Part shown: positions 6,145 through 15,470 of the stretch, piece by piece
How the letters are laid out: each line of letters starts with the position of its first letter
How positions within the stretch are numbered: the stretch's first letter is position 1
From: Firmicutes bacterium CAG:345
GTDB taxonomy: Bacteria; Bacillota_I; Bacilli_A; RFN20; CAG-288
Reading direction: 5' to 3'
Length of the DNA: 64,000 nucleotides
Assembly (NCBI GenBank): GCA_000433315.1
Contig: FR893385.1
Span: forward strand, 292,799-356,798
The notes under the pieces: generated by a model
The model's database searches: none
Seen by the model: only the letters and a program-made list of their open reading frames with translations
Told to the model about the DNA's origin: nothing
Program-made: the position numbers and the translations under genes

Positions 6145-8526
6145 CTATGAATAATAAATATTTAGAGGTTTTACTATGTAAAATCCAACAAACAAATTAT
6201 AATTTATATCATATGCAGCATATCTATTTGCTTTTCTAGGATCCATTATTATTTTTCCACTGCTATCATATTTTGTTACATCAGTATTACCAGGTTTATG
6301 TGACCAAGTTCCATCCGAATTTTGTCTATAAAAATGGTAATCATAAAATTGACCTTGATTATCTATTACAAAAGCAACTTTATAGCATCCTTCAGGACAA
6401 GCCTTATCTTCATCAATACTTTCAAAAACAAAGCCTAATTCTTTTGCATCTTCTTTAATATAAGATAGAATTTCAAGTTCACCCACAAAATTTCTATTAT
6501 CTAAAGCGTATCCACCTACTGCTCCAGGATTCATAACTTCAAGAGAATTTTTTATCGGATTCTTCTGCGCATTTATCGCATATAAATAACAGTTCGTTTT
6601 ATTTTTCAAATAAGTTGTGGAATTTTTATCTTGTGAAATTATCGTTTTATTCCAACTATCAGGTTCATAATCTAATTCACTACCAGATAAAGGTAAATTA
6701 TATTCTGATTGATAGAAGGCCATATTTCCTATACAAATTCTACCTCTATTATTATCATTTATATTTGTACTAAATGACTTTGCATAAAATCTAACTCTAT
6801 ATACTGGATTATCAAATTCTAGTTTATAAAATGTATGAGAGTTTCTATCAACAGGCAAAGCTGTTTTTGATGATAGTAAATCGAGCTTATCAACCCATTT
6901 GTTTTCCCAATAATATTGAACTGTTGCTTCACCTGTTGCACTTGTCAACCATTCATTAGAAGATGATCTCCAGTGTGCTAACTCAACATCAATTCTTGTA
7001 ACAGCATTACTGAATCTATATTCAATAAACGCTTCATTAAAACCATCTCTAATCGGAGACATAACAATGTATTCATTATGAATATAACCTGTTCTAAATC
7101 TTCTGGTTTCAAATTTAAAATCATGACTTGCTGTGTGCTTAATAAAATTATTTTTAGTTTCATCATCGATAGCATAAGCATCAGCAAAACCATATTCATT
7201 TGGTTTTATTTGTGGTAATTTACTATACTCTAATGGCTTTACAAAAGATTTTTTTGCATAATAATCATCAAAATAAGAATCTAATGAGGAAGTTAATTCT
7301 ACATAAGCATAGTAATCACTCGAATTGCTATATAAAGTAGAATTCCATTGTTTTTCCGTCATTGTTACTCTTTTAGAATCCAATCCTTTTATTTTAAATA
7401 TTTGATATGATGATGAACTAAGAATGGAAAAATTAAAATAAGGTTTATATTTTTTTACCCACTTTTCTTTGTAAACTGATTTCCATTTAAAAGTAGGAAG
7501 TTCATCCCTATAGTTTCCAGAAATTATTTCTATATCTTGAGGGAAAATAAAATTTTGTGCTGAACAATTTTCACCAGATTTAGAATGATAATTATATGAA
7601 AATGATGATGGTGACATTACATCTAAAGATATAGCATCAGTAAGCTTAATAAAACCTGTTGATGATAAAGATACATGGGATAAAGTTTTATTAGAATTAT
7701 CATCCCTCCAACCAGTATGGACATAAATTTCATCAGTTAGTGCATCATAATCATAAGCTATAAACGCATGGCCACCTAAAGAAGAAGATTCAGATCTTAA
7801 AATAACAGGAATACCTTCCTTAATCTTATTGATGGTATAAAAACGAACAGAAGAAGCATCATTACATGAATTTATCGTAACTTGCGCTGTATTAAATTTT
7901 CTATAATCATATAAATAATAATTCAAAAAGTTTAACATTTCTCCAAAAGTCATTCCAAATGGATTAGAGTTATTTTCAAATTTTTCTTTTCCAAAATAAG
8001 ATTGACTTAAAGAAATTAATTTAGATTGAAAATAAATATCCGAATGCGTAGATACATAAAGTAAATATTCATTTAATGAAAGCGAGTTAACTTCATTTGA
8101 AGGCTCAAATAAAATTCCAGGAGATTCAGCATAAAAAGATGGAAAAGAGAAATCAGCAGATGGATAAGTAATGAAAGAACTTATTGGTTCAACATCATAT
8201 TCTTCCGGAATAAATAAATCATTCCAATAAGAGTCATAAAAAGAAATTAACATAGCAAGTGCAACATAAGAACAGCTGCCATGACTATTGTTTCCAATAT
8301 TTTCCTTTAAGTTAGAAAAGTACACACCTTCGTAATAATTATCTATAAATAAATCGTCAACACCTCCAGAATTCAATGACTTAAAAATAGATTTGACTTT
8401 AGAATTTAAAATAGATGCATTACTCACCATAGAAGTATTTTGAGCATTTTTTACTTTAGGAAAGTTATAAGAAAAATTTGATAATGTTGTAAGTATTATT
8501 GTTATTAGTACATAAAAATTAATCAT
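6145..8526 (-). CDS. Secreted protein with two putative cysteine-peptidase domains
   Basis: A 793-residue exported protein; residues 1-20 form a hydrophobic signal without a lipobox. Domain 1 (about 60-310) has HGSCSYVALAML with the candidate nucleophile Cys near 84, and LGGHAFIAYDYD with the candidate His near 253, followed by HTGWRDD; this is the arrangement of papain-like/C39-like putative cysteine peptidases found in Firmicutes surface proteins. A middle region (about 330-620) is beta-rich and has no motif I can name. The C-terminal domain (about 640-790) has its own Cys and His pair, NCYLYAINA near 645 and YDYHFYRQNSDGTWSHKPG near 730, and a VGFY end. SD is GAAAGGG. It heads the lipoprotein cluster. 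Substrate unknown. Confidence 0.8.
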   Translation of the reverse strand: MINFYVLITIILTTLSNFSYNFPKVKNAQNTSMVSNASILNSKVKSIFKSLNSGGVDDLFIDNYYEGVYFSNLKENIGNNSHGSCSYVALAMLISFYDSYWNDLFIPEEYDVEPISSFITYPSADFSFPSFYAESPGILFEPSNEVNSLSLNEYLLYVSTHSDIYFQSKLISLSQSYFGKEKFENNSNPFGMTFGEMLNFLNYYLYDYRKFNTAQVTINSCNDASSVRFYTINKIKEGIPVILRSESSSLGGHAFIAYDYDALTDEIYVHTGWRDDNSNKTLSHVSLSSTGFIKLTDAISLDVMSPSSFSYNYHSKSGENCSAQNFIFPQDIEIISGNYRDELPTFKWKSVYKEKWVKKYKPYFNFSILSSSSYQIFKIKGLDSKRVTMTEKQWNSTLYSNSSDYYAYVELTSSLDSYFDDYYAKKSFVKPLEYSKLPQIKPNEYGFADAYAIDDETKNNFIKHTASHDFKFETRRFRTGYIHNEYIVMSPIRDGFNEAFIEYRFSNAVTRIDVELAHWRSSSNEWLTSATGEATVQYYWENKWVDKLDLLSSKTALPVDRNSHTFYKLEFDNPVYRVRFYAKSFSTNINDNNRGRICIGNMAFYQSEYNLPLSGSELDYEPDSWNKTIISQDKNSTTYLKNKTNCYLYAINAQKNPIKNSLEVMNPGAVGGYALDNRNFVGELEILSYIKEDAKELGFVFESIDEDKACPEGCYKVAFVIDNQGQFYDYHFYRQNSDGTWSHKPGNTDVTKYDSSGKIIMDPRKANRYAAYDINYNLFVGFYIVKPLNIYYS

Positions 8527-8734
8527 CCTGTAAGCCCTTTCTTAATTTCAATTTTATTTTATTATTTCTATTAACAAAAAGCAATAAAAAATATTTTTAA
8601 TATCAATTCCTGTTTTTAACAAATTATTAATATTAAAATCTTTTGCCATACAATTTTAAAATTAAATAAATTTAGTAATTATTCTTGCATCAAAATATTA
8701 TTTATTATGGTCATCATATTTTTCCAAAAGAAAA

Positions 8735-8817
8735 ATTCTTCTAAAGAAGACTTTTATATTCTTTATATCTATATGTAATATAAATATTTTATATTTTTTT
8801 GTCTACTTTAGAAGAAT
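8735..8817 (-). terminator. Large hairpin downstream of pgsA; describes gap 8527-8896
   Basis: ATTCTTCTAAAGAAGAC (8735-8751) and GTCTACTTTAGAAGAAT (8801-8817) form a 17-bp stem with one mismatch around a 49-base AT-only-like loop. In the minus direction it is followed by TTTTTCTTTT, so it can end pgsA transcription. The 370-base gap also holds two smaller inverted repeats (8834-8874 and 8878-8893) and no ORF of note. Confidence 0.55.
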
Positions 8818-8833
8818 CTCTTTTTTAATTCTT

Positions 8834-8874
8834 AACTACCCATTTGTAGATGAAAACACCAAAGTTAGGTAGTT
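8834..8874. repeat. Inverted repeat AACTACC/GGTAGTT
   Basis: AACTACC (8834-8840) and GGTAGTT (8868-8874) are inverted around 27 bases. Beside it, 8878-8893 is a near-perfect palindrome (TAGTATA, AA, TATACTA). Both lie between pgsA and the large hairpin; role unknown, perhaps mRNA 3'-end structure. Confidence 0.4.
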
Positions 8875-8896
8875 TTATAGTATAAATATACTAGAT

Positions 8897-9511
8897 TCAG
8901 CTTCTATATAATTTTATCAATACAGGAAAATATAATATATAGGATAATAATAAGAAAAAAGATGATACACTTGTTGCAATATAAACAGCAGTACTCCAGA
9001 AACTTACGGTTGAAGGTAAAAGTAATAAAAATCCCATTGCAACATAAAAAACAAATGTTGAAACCTTGCCAAAAAATTTTGCGCCATCAAGTTTTTTTTC
9101 TTTTTTAAAAAGCACAATATCAAATATTAATAAAGTTATTTCTTTTATAACAAAAATAGTTAGCATTAAAATAAAAGTCCAAATATGAAAATAAGTAATT
9201 AAAAGGCACAAAGCTATGGCAAACTGCATTAATTTATCTGCTAAAGGATCTATAGCTTTTCCTAATTCTGTAACCATATTAAATCTTCTAGCAATTTGTC
9301 CATCTAAAAAATCTGTAAAACCTGCAAGAAGGACAATACCTGCACAAATATAGTGATTTATTAAAATATCCTCAACACTAATAGGTAAAAAGTAAATAAC
9401 AATAAAGACAATAACTAAAAGAAAGCGAAAATATACTAAAATATTTGGAATTGTATAAATATCTTTTTTATCTTTAATAAACTTTCCAAAAAATTCTTTA
9501 ATTTTATTCAT
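8897..9511 (-). CDS. pgsA: CDP-diacylglycerol-glycerol-3-phosphate phosphatidyltransferase
   Basis: Membrane enzyme that makes phosphatidylglycerol phosphate from CDP-diacylglycerol and glycerol-3-phosphate. The full CDP-alcohol phosphotransferase signature is present: D67, D70, G71, A74, R75, G84, D88 and D92 (TDFLDGQIARRF then GKAIDPLADK). Length 204 and about 5-6 membrane helices fit the family. The Shine-Dalgarno site is weak (AAGTGATG). It lies 24 bases after the 404-residue membrane protein gene and is probably co-transcribed with it. A cardiolipin synthase or CDP-alcohol relative is possible, but size and spacing match PgsA best. Confidence 0.93.
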   Translation of the reverse strand: MNKIKEFFGKFIKDKKDIYTIPNILVYFRFLLVIVFIVIYFLPISVEDILINHYICAGIVLLAGFTDFLDGQIARRFNMVTELGKAIDPLADKLMQFAIALCLLITYFHIWTFILMLTIFVIKEITLLIFDIVLFKKEKKLDGAKFFGKVSTFVFYVAMGFLLLLPSTVSFWSTAVYIATSVSSFFLLLSYILYFPVLIKLYRS

Positions 9512-9535
9512 TTACATCACTTTTTTCTTTAATTT

Positions 9536-10750
9536 TTAATTCTTCTTATCTGAATCAGATAAAAAATCATCCAATCCAAAAGCGCCTGCAAAATTATCTT
9601 TAGATTTATTTTCTTCTTCAGAATCCATTTTTGGTGCATATTCAGTAAATTCAACATTTTCACTGACATCAATAATTTTTTCAGAATAATGTAAAAAGAA
9701 ATATTTTTTTAATGTCTCTTCAGTAAATCTAGTTTTAACATTTTGTGGTGCATTCATAGGGAATGAATTAGAATCAAATCTTCCATTTGGAAATCCTAAT
9801 TTATATATAGCTTTAACACTTGCTAATTGATTAGCTAATAAATTTGGAATTCTTGAAGTAATATAACTTATATTATCATAAATATAATTTGCATCTACTG
9901 TTCTTTCAACGCCATACCATAAAGCATAAAGAATAAATCCTAAGCCTAATCCAAAATAGAATGGATCACTAGTCGATATAGCTCCATGTATTGCAAAACC
10001 TATAAATGTTCCTCCAATAGTGCCACCTGTAAATAAAAACATTCCTATAATTTTAGACCAAAAAGTCTTTTTATTATAATCACGTTTAAAATTTCTATAA
10101 ATAAGATTAAAAATATTTTTTCTTAAAGGATTAAAAAGAAAAAAGCGAGAATCATCATTTAAGTAAGCAGAAGAAAAAGCATTGCTCAATTCATTTTTTC
10201 TATTAGATAATAAAAATCCTGCATAGACAAAAATTATAATTAAAAAATTATAAGTTCTTAATAATCCAAAAGCCAAACTTGAAATTTCTAAAATCAATCC
10301 TGAAGGAAGATTTTGACCATATATAATCATCGAAAATATATTTAATAGTTCATCATAAATATTTGGATCGTATATAGTTGCTACGGAAACAACTATTCCC
10401 CAGACAAATCCAGCTAAAATTGTTCCAAATAAATATGCTTTTAAATATGAAAATATTAAATGATAATATCCATAACTAGTTGCTGACGCTGAAGTTTTTA
10501 AAGAATAATGAACATTTTCTTTCAAACTCTTTGAAGCATAAACTTCCATAACTGGAGCAATTGCAAAACACAGCAAAGTGAAAAGCAAAGGAGTAATATA
10601 AGCGAGTGTATAGTAAAAAGAAAGTGCCATGGTAACAATTCCAATAATAGAAAATACTCCAAAAGAAATATACCATATGCGATAATTAGATTCTTTTATA
10701 GTTGATAACGTTTCTTTTATCAAATCTTTTATTTTATAATCGTTTTTCAA
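9536..10750 (-). CDS. Multi-pass membrane protein of unknown function
   Basis: A 404-residue protein with about six or seven membrane segments in residues 25-280 (for example around 28-50, 55-75, 105-128, 160-180, 235-255, 262-282) and a soluble, acidic C-terminal tail ending in FAGAFGLDDFLSDSDKKN. I recognise no family. Upstream GAGGTAA supports the start. It precedes pgsA in the same direction, so it may have to do with envelope or lipid synthesis; this is an inference from position only. Confidence 0.82.
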   Translation of the reverse strand: MKNDYKIKDLIKETLSTIKESNYRIWYISFGVFSIIGIVTMALSFYYTLAYITPLLFTLLCFAIAPVMEVYASKSLKENVHYSLKTSASATSYGYYHLIFSYLKAYLFGTILAGFVWGIVVSVATIYDPNIYDELLNIFSMIIYGQNLPSGLILEISSLAFGLLRTYNFLIIIFVYAGFLLSNRKNELSNAFSSAYLNDDSRFFLFNPLRKNIFNLIYRNFKRDYNKKTFWSKIIGMFLFTGGTIGGTFIGFAIHGAISTSDPFYFGLGLGFILYALWYGVERTVDANYIYDNISYITSRIPNLLANQLASVKAIYKLGFPNGRFDSNSFPMNAPQNVKTRFTEETLKKYFFLHYSEKIIDVSENVEFTEYAPKMDSEEENKSKDNFAGAFGLDDFLSDSDKKN

Positions 10751-10858
10751 AATTTTACCTCATAACAAATATATCTTTAATGTCATAATTATAAACTATA
10801 TTTATAAATACTAAAAGCAAAATAAATTATTAATTTTTTCAATATTTAAAAAGTGTAA

Positions 10859-10894
10859 AAAAAGCAATAAAACTTTGTCGTAATATTGCTTTTT
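10859..10894 (-). terminator. uvrB terminator overlapping the stop codon
   Basis: AAAAAGCAATA and TATTGCTTTTT form an 11-bp stem with a 14-base loop; on the minus strand seven Ts follow. The uvrB stop codon (10893-10895) is inside the upstream arm. Confidence 0.8.
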
Positions 10895-12860
10895 ATAATT
10901 GAGCTTTCATTTCAATGATAGCATCACGTATTTCTGCTGCTTTTTCAAAGTCCAAATCTTTAGCAGCTTGTCGCATTTCTTTTTCTAAAGATTTTATTTC
11001 TTTTTCTATTTCTCCACGAGTCAACTTTCCAGCATTTTTCTTTTTCGAAGTTTTATCCATAAATTTTAATGGCTCAGAAATAGCCTTGATAATAGTTTTC
11101 GGAACAATATTATGCTCTTTATTATATTCCATTTGAACTTTTCTACGTCTATTTGTCTCAGTTATCGCTTCATTCATAGAATCGGTAATTTTATCAGCAT
11201 ACATAATAACTTTTCCGTGATCATTTCTAGCTGCTCTACCTATAATTTGAATAAGAGATCTTGTAGAACGCAAAAATCCTTCGCTATCTGCCGAAAGAAT
11301 TGCAATTAGTGAAACTTCTGGAATATCTAATCCTTCTCTTAAAAGATTAATACCAACTAAAACTTGAATTATTCCATTACGCAATTTATAAATAAGCTCT
11401 GTTCTTTCTAATGTTTTAATTTCATGTTGTAAATGTTCAACTTTTATTCCCTGACTTTTATAGAAATCCGTAAGATTTTTTGCATCATTAATCGTCAATG
11501 CAACTACCAAAACTCTTTCATCTTTTGCTATTCTGTCTTTTATTTCATTAAGAAGATCATATACTGGATTAATTTTACTTGGTCGAACTTCAATTTCTGG
11601 GTCTATTAAACCTGTAGGACGAATAATTTGTTCAACAAATTCACCTGCTAAATTAGATTCATAATCTCCTGGAGTCGCTGAAGTACAAATCAAATTATGA
11701 AATTTACTTTCAAATTCTTCAAATCTTAAAGGTCTATTATCTAATGCAGAAGGCAAACGGAATCCATATTCAACCAAATTTAATTTACGAGCTCTATCCC
11801 CATTATACATTCCTCTAATCTGTGGAAGAGTAACATGAGATTCATCGACAAATAATATAAAATCATCAGGAAAATAATCAAAAATAGTAAAAGGAGTCTC
11901 TCCTTCTTTTCTTCCATCAATATGTCGAGAATAATTTTCAATACCAGGACAAATACCAAATTCTTCTAATGATTCTAAATCGTGTAAAGTCCGCATTTGC
12001 AATCTTTCTTCTTCCAAATATTTACCTTCATTATGAAAATAATTTAATCTTTCCGATAATTCTTGCCGAATTGTATGACAAGCATGTTTTACTCTATCAA
12101 AACTAGAAGCATGTTCATAAGCAGGATATATAGGAAAAGATTCCAAAGTATGAAGAATTTTCCCTGTTGTAATATCTACTAAATCAATCTCATTAATAAT
12201 TCCATCTTCTCCATCTACTTGAACAATATATTTATCAGTAGAAGAAGGCCGAATTTCTAACATATCCCCACTTAAAGCAAAAGTACCGGGCTTTCTATCC
12301 AAATTATTTCTTTCATAAATTGCATTAATCAATAAATTTTGAATATCTTTTCTTTTAAATGGTTCACCTACTCTTAAAGAAAAAACTAAATTCTTGTATT
12401 CATCCGGATCAGTCAAACCATATATAGCAGCAACTGAAGCAACAATAATTGTATCTCTTCTTTCTAAAACTGAATTAATCGCAGAAGAACGCATCATTTC
12501 AATTTCTTCATTCATTACAACTTCTTTATCGATATATGTATCAGTTTTAGGAATATATGCCTCAGGTTGATAAAAATCAAAGTTAGAGACAAAATATTCA
12601 ACACGATTATTAGGAAACAATTCCTTAAACTCTGCATAAAGTTGGCTTGCTAAAGTCTTATTATGAACTAATATTAAAGCTGGTCTTTGGACTTCCTGAA
12701 TAATATTGGCCATAGTAAAAGTTTTTCCAGTTCCTGTGGCACCTAAAAGAACTTGAACTCTCTTATCGCTTTTTAATCCTTCACATAGTTGTTTTATTGC
12801 ACGTGGTTGATCTCCAGTTGGAGAAAACTTCGATTCAATTTTAAAAGGAATATAATTCAT
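10893..12860 (-). CDS. uvrB: Excinuclease ABC subunit B
   Basis: DNA-damage verification helicase of nucleotide excision repair; it receives damaged DNA from UvrA and recruits UvrC. All 655 residues of a normal UvrB are present: Walker A GATGTGKT at 40-47, the beta-hairpin region after it (YFVSNFDFYQPEAY), DESHVTLPQIRGMY, the RSLIQIIGRAARN helicase motif, and a C-terminal UVR motif (DFEKAAEIRDAI) that binds UvrC. Its ATG is one base after the stop of the S41 protease gene and its AGAAGGT ribosome site is inside that gene, so the two are translationally linked. uvrA is not in the window. Confidence 0.98.
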   Translation of the reverse strand: MNYIPFKIESKFSPTGDQPRAIKQLCEGLKSDKRVQVLLGATGTGKTFTMANIIQEVQRPALILVHNKTLASQLYAEFKELFPNNRVEYFVSNFDFYQPEAYIPKTDTYIDKEVVMNEEIEMMRSSAINSVLERRDTIIVASVAAIYGLTDPDEYKNLVFSLRVGEPFKRKDIQNLLINAIYERNNLDRKPGTFALSGDMLEIRPSSTDKYIVQVDGEDGIINEIDLVDITTGKILHTLESFPIYPAYEHASSFDRVKHACHTIRQELSERLNYFHNEGKYLEEERLQMRTLHDLESLEEFGICPGIENYSRHIDGRKEGETPFTIFDYFPDDFILFVDESHVTLPQIRGMYNGDRARKLNLVEYGFRLPSALDNRPLRFEEFESKFHNLICTSATPGDYESNLAGEFVEQIIRPTGLIDPEIEVRPSKINPVYDLLNEIKDRIAKDERVLVVALTINDAKNLTDFYKSQGIKVEHLQHEIKTLERTELIYKLRNGIIQVLVGINLLREGLDIPEVSLIAILSADSEGFLRSTRSLIQIIGRAARNDHGKVIMYADKITDSMNEAITETNRRRKVQMEYNKEHNIVPKTIIKAISEPLKFMDKTSKKKNAGKLTRGEIEKEIKSLEKEMRQAAKDLDFEKAAEIRDAIIEMKAQL

Positions 12861-12861
12861 A

Positions 12862-14358
12862 TCAATTACCTTCTACAACTATTTTTAACTCAGAATCTTC
12901 TTGAGCAACAGATTTTTTGTACACTTCATAAATCAATTCTTTAGAAGTTTCATCGGAATATATTTCTTCAACTTCATATCCGTAGTCTTGCTGAAATTGA
13001 TTTATAGTGCTTAATATTTCATCATTTGTAGGATCAGAAGAAATATCATAATTCAAATAATTTAAGCATGAGCCAATATTCTTTAAATAATTTTGATAAT
13101 TCTCATTAGTAAATGCATAACCACTATAATCATACGGATATTCTTTAAAGCCATAATCTTTTGAATCAAAATCTGGATAAATTCCTACATTATGAATGCA
13201 GGTTTTTCCATCTGGTCCAAAAACCCTAGATATGGTAAATCTCATAACACTATTGTCTTTAAATGTATAAAAGCTTTGTGCAATACCTTTTCCATAAGAT
13301 TTAAATCCATATATTTGCGCATTACAATTTTGCTTTAATGCTAAAGTTAAAGCTTCACTTGCGGAAGCTGAATATCCATTTTGTAAAATTTTTATTTTCA
13401 AATTTCCATATAAAGGCTCATCATTTTGTTTATTTATTCCAATAATGTTATCATTTTTATCTTTTTGAATAACAGTATATTTATTTTTAGGAGAAAACAA
13501 ATTTGCAATATCTGTTGCTTGTGATAGTAAACCACCAGTATTATTTCTTAAATCTAAAACCAATGTTTCTAACTTAGTTAAATCTTGTTCTTTCAAAAGG
13601 TCCGATACTATTGAATAAGCTGAATTTTTTTCCTCATTCAATGTACTTGAATCAGCTAAAAAAGTATTCAATTTAATAGTTAAAACTTTATCATTAGAAT
13701 ACTTAGAAATTTTACTTCCAGCATCTTGAGAAAATTCATCCGCTGTTGCATTATTTATTTCAAAACTTTGTCCATTTCTCAACAATTTAAAATCAACGGA
13801 ATTTGATTTTTTAGATTCTGAAAGAATTGCTGAAATTTCAGAAAACTTTTGATTAGATAATGAATAAGTTTTTCCTTCATAAGAAATATTAGTAATAATA
13901 TCATCTTTTTGAGCGCCAAGTTTAGCCATAACTCCATTAGAATAAACTTCTTCTAATAATATTCCTTTTGGACAATATATCATTTTTATTCCGAATCCAA
14001 CATTGCTAAGACTCAATCCTTGATCTTCCTGATTTTCAGTAATAAATGTATATGCATCTGTTGATGTCCGCCCTGAATACATCAATTCATTTGTAGCTTT
14101 TGTTATTTCTTCTTCTGTTTTTCCAAAAAGCCAATATTTATCTAAAATTTCATAACATTGCTTATATTTTCCAGAAAAATTATAAGTATCTCCCTCCATG
14201 AAATCATGTATCAAAATTCCCCCTATTAAACCAACACATAGGCTTGCAATTGAAATTCCTAAACATAATATTTTTGTATTATGTTTATAATGTTTTTTCA
14301 TATTTTCAAATTTTTCTTCTATAAGCTTATCATTATTAAAATTATCCATTGATTCCAT
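12862..14358 (-). CDS. S41 family C-terminal processing protease
   Basis: Membrane-anchored serine protease of the Ctp/Tsp type, 498 residues. A membrane helix at about 28-50 anchors it, with the rest outside. A PDZ domain lies at about 105-200 (GFGIKMIY ... YSNGVMAKLGAQKDDIITNI), and the peptidase domain carries the catalytic Ser in GYSASASEAL near residue 331 and the Lys in SYGKGIAQ near 353. Family members cut the C-termini of exported proteins; the substrate here is unknown. AGGAG precedes the start. It is followed by uvrB with one base between, an arrangement I do not connect to any shared pathway. An extra ~100-residue C-terminal tail follows the peptidase domain. Confidence 0.92.
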   Translation of the reverse strand: MESMDNFNNDKLIEEKFENMKKHYKHNTKILCLGISIASLCVGLIGGILIHDFMEGDTYNFSGKYKQCYEILDKYWLFGKTEEEITKATNELMYSGRTSTDAYTFITENQEDQGLSLSNVGFGIKMIYCPKGILLEEVYSNGVMAKLGAQKDDIITNISYEGKTYSLSNQKFSEISAILSESKKSNSVDFKLLRNGQSFEINNATADEFSQDAGSKISKYSNDKVLTIKLNTFLADSSTLNEEKNSAYSIVSDLLKEQDLTKLETLVLDLRNNTGGLLSQATDIANLFSPKNKYTVIQKDKNDNIIGINKQNDEPLYGNLKIKILQNGYSASASEALTLALKQNCNAQIYGFKSYGKGIAQSFYTFKDNSVMRFTISRVFGPDGKTCIHNVGIYPDFDSKDYGFKEYPYDYSGYAFTNENYQNYLKNIGSCLNYLNYDISSDPTNDEILSTINQFQQDYGYEVEEIYSDETSKELIYEVYKKSVAQEDSELKIVVEGN

Positions 14359-14516
14359 AGTCTTCTCCTAATCATTTTAGTATATCATATTTATTTTTTA
14401 ATTATACAAAGAGCAAGTTCATATTATTGACATAAACTTACACTATAAACATTTAATTTTTGTTAAAAACATTTTATAATGAAATAAAGCTTTAAGCTAA
14501 TACGAAAGAGGTAATT

Positions 14517-15470
14517 ATGAAATTAGTCTCACTTGTTGTTCCAGTTTATAACGAAGAAGAAATGCTTCCTATTTTTTTCAAAAAAATAGAAGAATTATTT
14601 CATGATGACGACAATTATCATTATGAATTTCTTTTGATAAATGATGGATCAAAAGATAAAACATTAGATATCATAAAAGAAGAAGCACAAAAAAACGATC
14701 GCTTGTCCTATATTTCTTTTTCAAGAAACTATTCACAAGAATGTGCTGTTGAAGCAGGATTAAGGAGTGCAAAAGGTGATGTTGTAATTCCTTTAGATTG
14801 TGATTTTCAAGATCCACCAGAAGTTGTTTTTGATATGTTGAAAAAATATGAAGAAGGTTATGAAGTAGTTAACGGAAAAAGAAGCAATCGTGACGATGAT
14901 ACTGCAATGAAAAAAACAACTGCAGGATTATTTTATAAATTAACCAATAAAGTTGCTGGTAAAAAAGTAATTGAAGAAAATGTTTGTTTCTATCGCTTAA
15001 TGTCAAGAAGAGTTGTAGATTACATAAACTCTCTTCCTGAAGCATCACGAATTTTACGTTCACAAGTCCCTTATATTGGATTTAAAACTTGCGATGTATT
15101 CTTTGCTAGAAAAAAAAGAGAAGCAGGTAAAACTAAGTATAATTATTCAAAATTAATGGGTGTTGCAGCAAAAACTTTTGCAGCTTCAACAGCAAATCTT
15201 TTAAGTTTCCCATTTAAAATATCTATAGGGATTGGATTATTTTCTTTTTTAGGAACATTTGTTTTTCTCCTTTGCTATTATTGTGATAGAATTCATTCAT
15301 TCTACTATTTACCTATCCTTATTCTAATGATTGTTTTGCTAGCAACAGCAATTTTAATGTTAGTATTTTCTATTCATTCTCTTTATTTAAAAAATATCTA
15401 TGAAAATGTACAAAATAGACCCAGATATTTTATTGAAGAATATCATGTTGCTGATAAAATTAACAAATAA
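14517..15470 (+). CDS. Family 2 glycosyltransferase, polyprenyl-phosphate type
   Basis: A 317-residue GT2 enzyme. The N-terminal catalytic domain begins LVVPVYNEEEMLP, with the nucleotide-sugar motif DCDFQDPP at about 94-101 and SFSRNYSQE near 68. Two membrane helices at about 230-252 and 262-288 follow. This layout is that of GtrB/DPM1-like enzymes (CsbB, YkcC), which put glucose, GlcNAc or a related sugar on undecaprenyl phosphate for surface decoration. The sugar cannot be told from sequence. AGAGG is upstream. It diverges from the S41 protease gene and is terminated by a hairpin lying inside the convergent gene. Confidence 0.9.
   Translation: MKLVSLVVPVYNEEEMLPIFFKKIEELFHDDDNYHYEFLLINDGSKDKTLDIIKEEAQKNDRLSYISFSRNYSQECAVEAGLRSAKGDVVIPLDCDFQDPPEVVFDMLKKYEEGYEVVNGKRSNRDDDTAMKKTTAGLFYKLTNKVAGKKVIEENVCFYRLMSRRVVDYINSLPEASRILRSQVPYIGFKTCDVFFARKKREAGKTKYNYSKLMGVAAKTFAASTANLLSFPFKISIGIGLFSFLGTFVFLLCYYCDRIHSFYYLPILILMIVLLATAILMLVFSIHSLYLKNIYENVQNRPRYFIEEYHVADKINK

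Noticed and set aside
12850..14358. Mycoplasma genetic code (TGA = Trp)
   Set aside because: Genes such as the S41 protease end at TGA with the next gene starting directly after; Trp is coded by TGG throughout.
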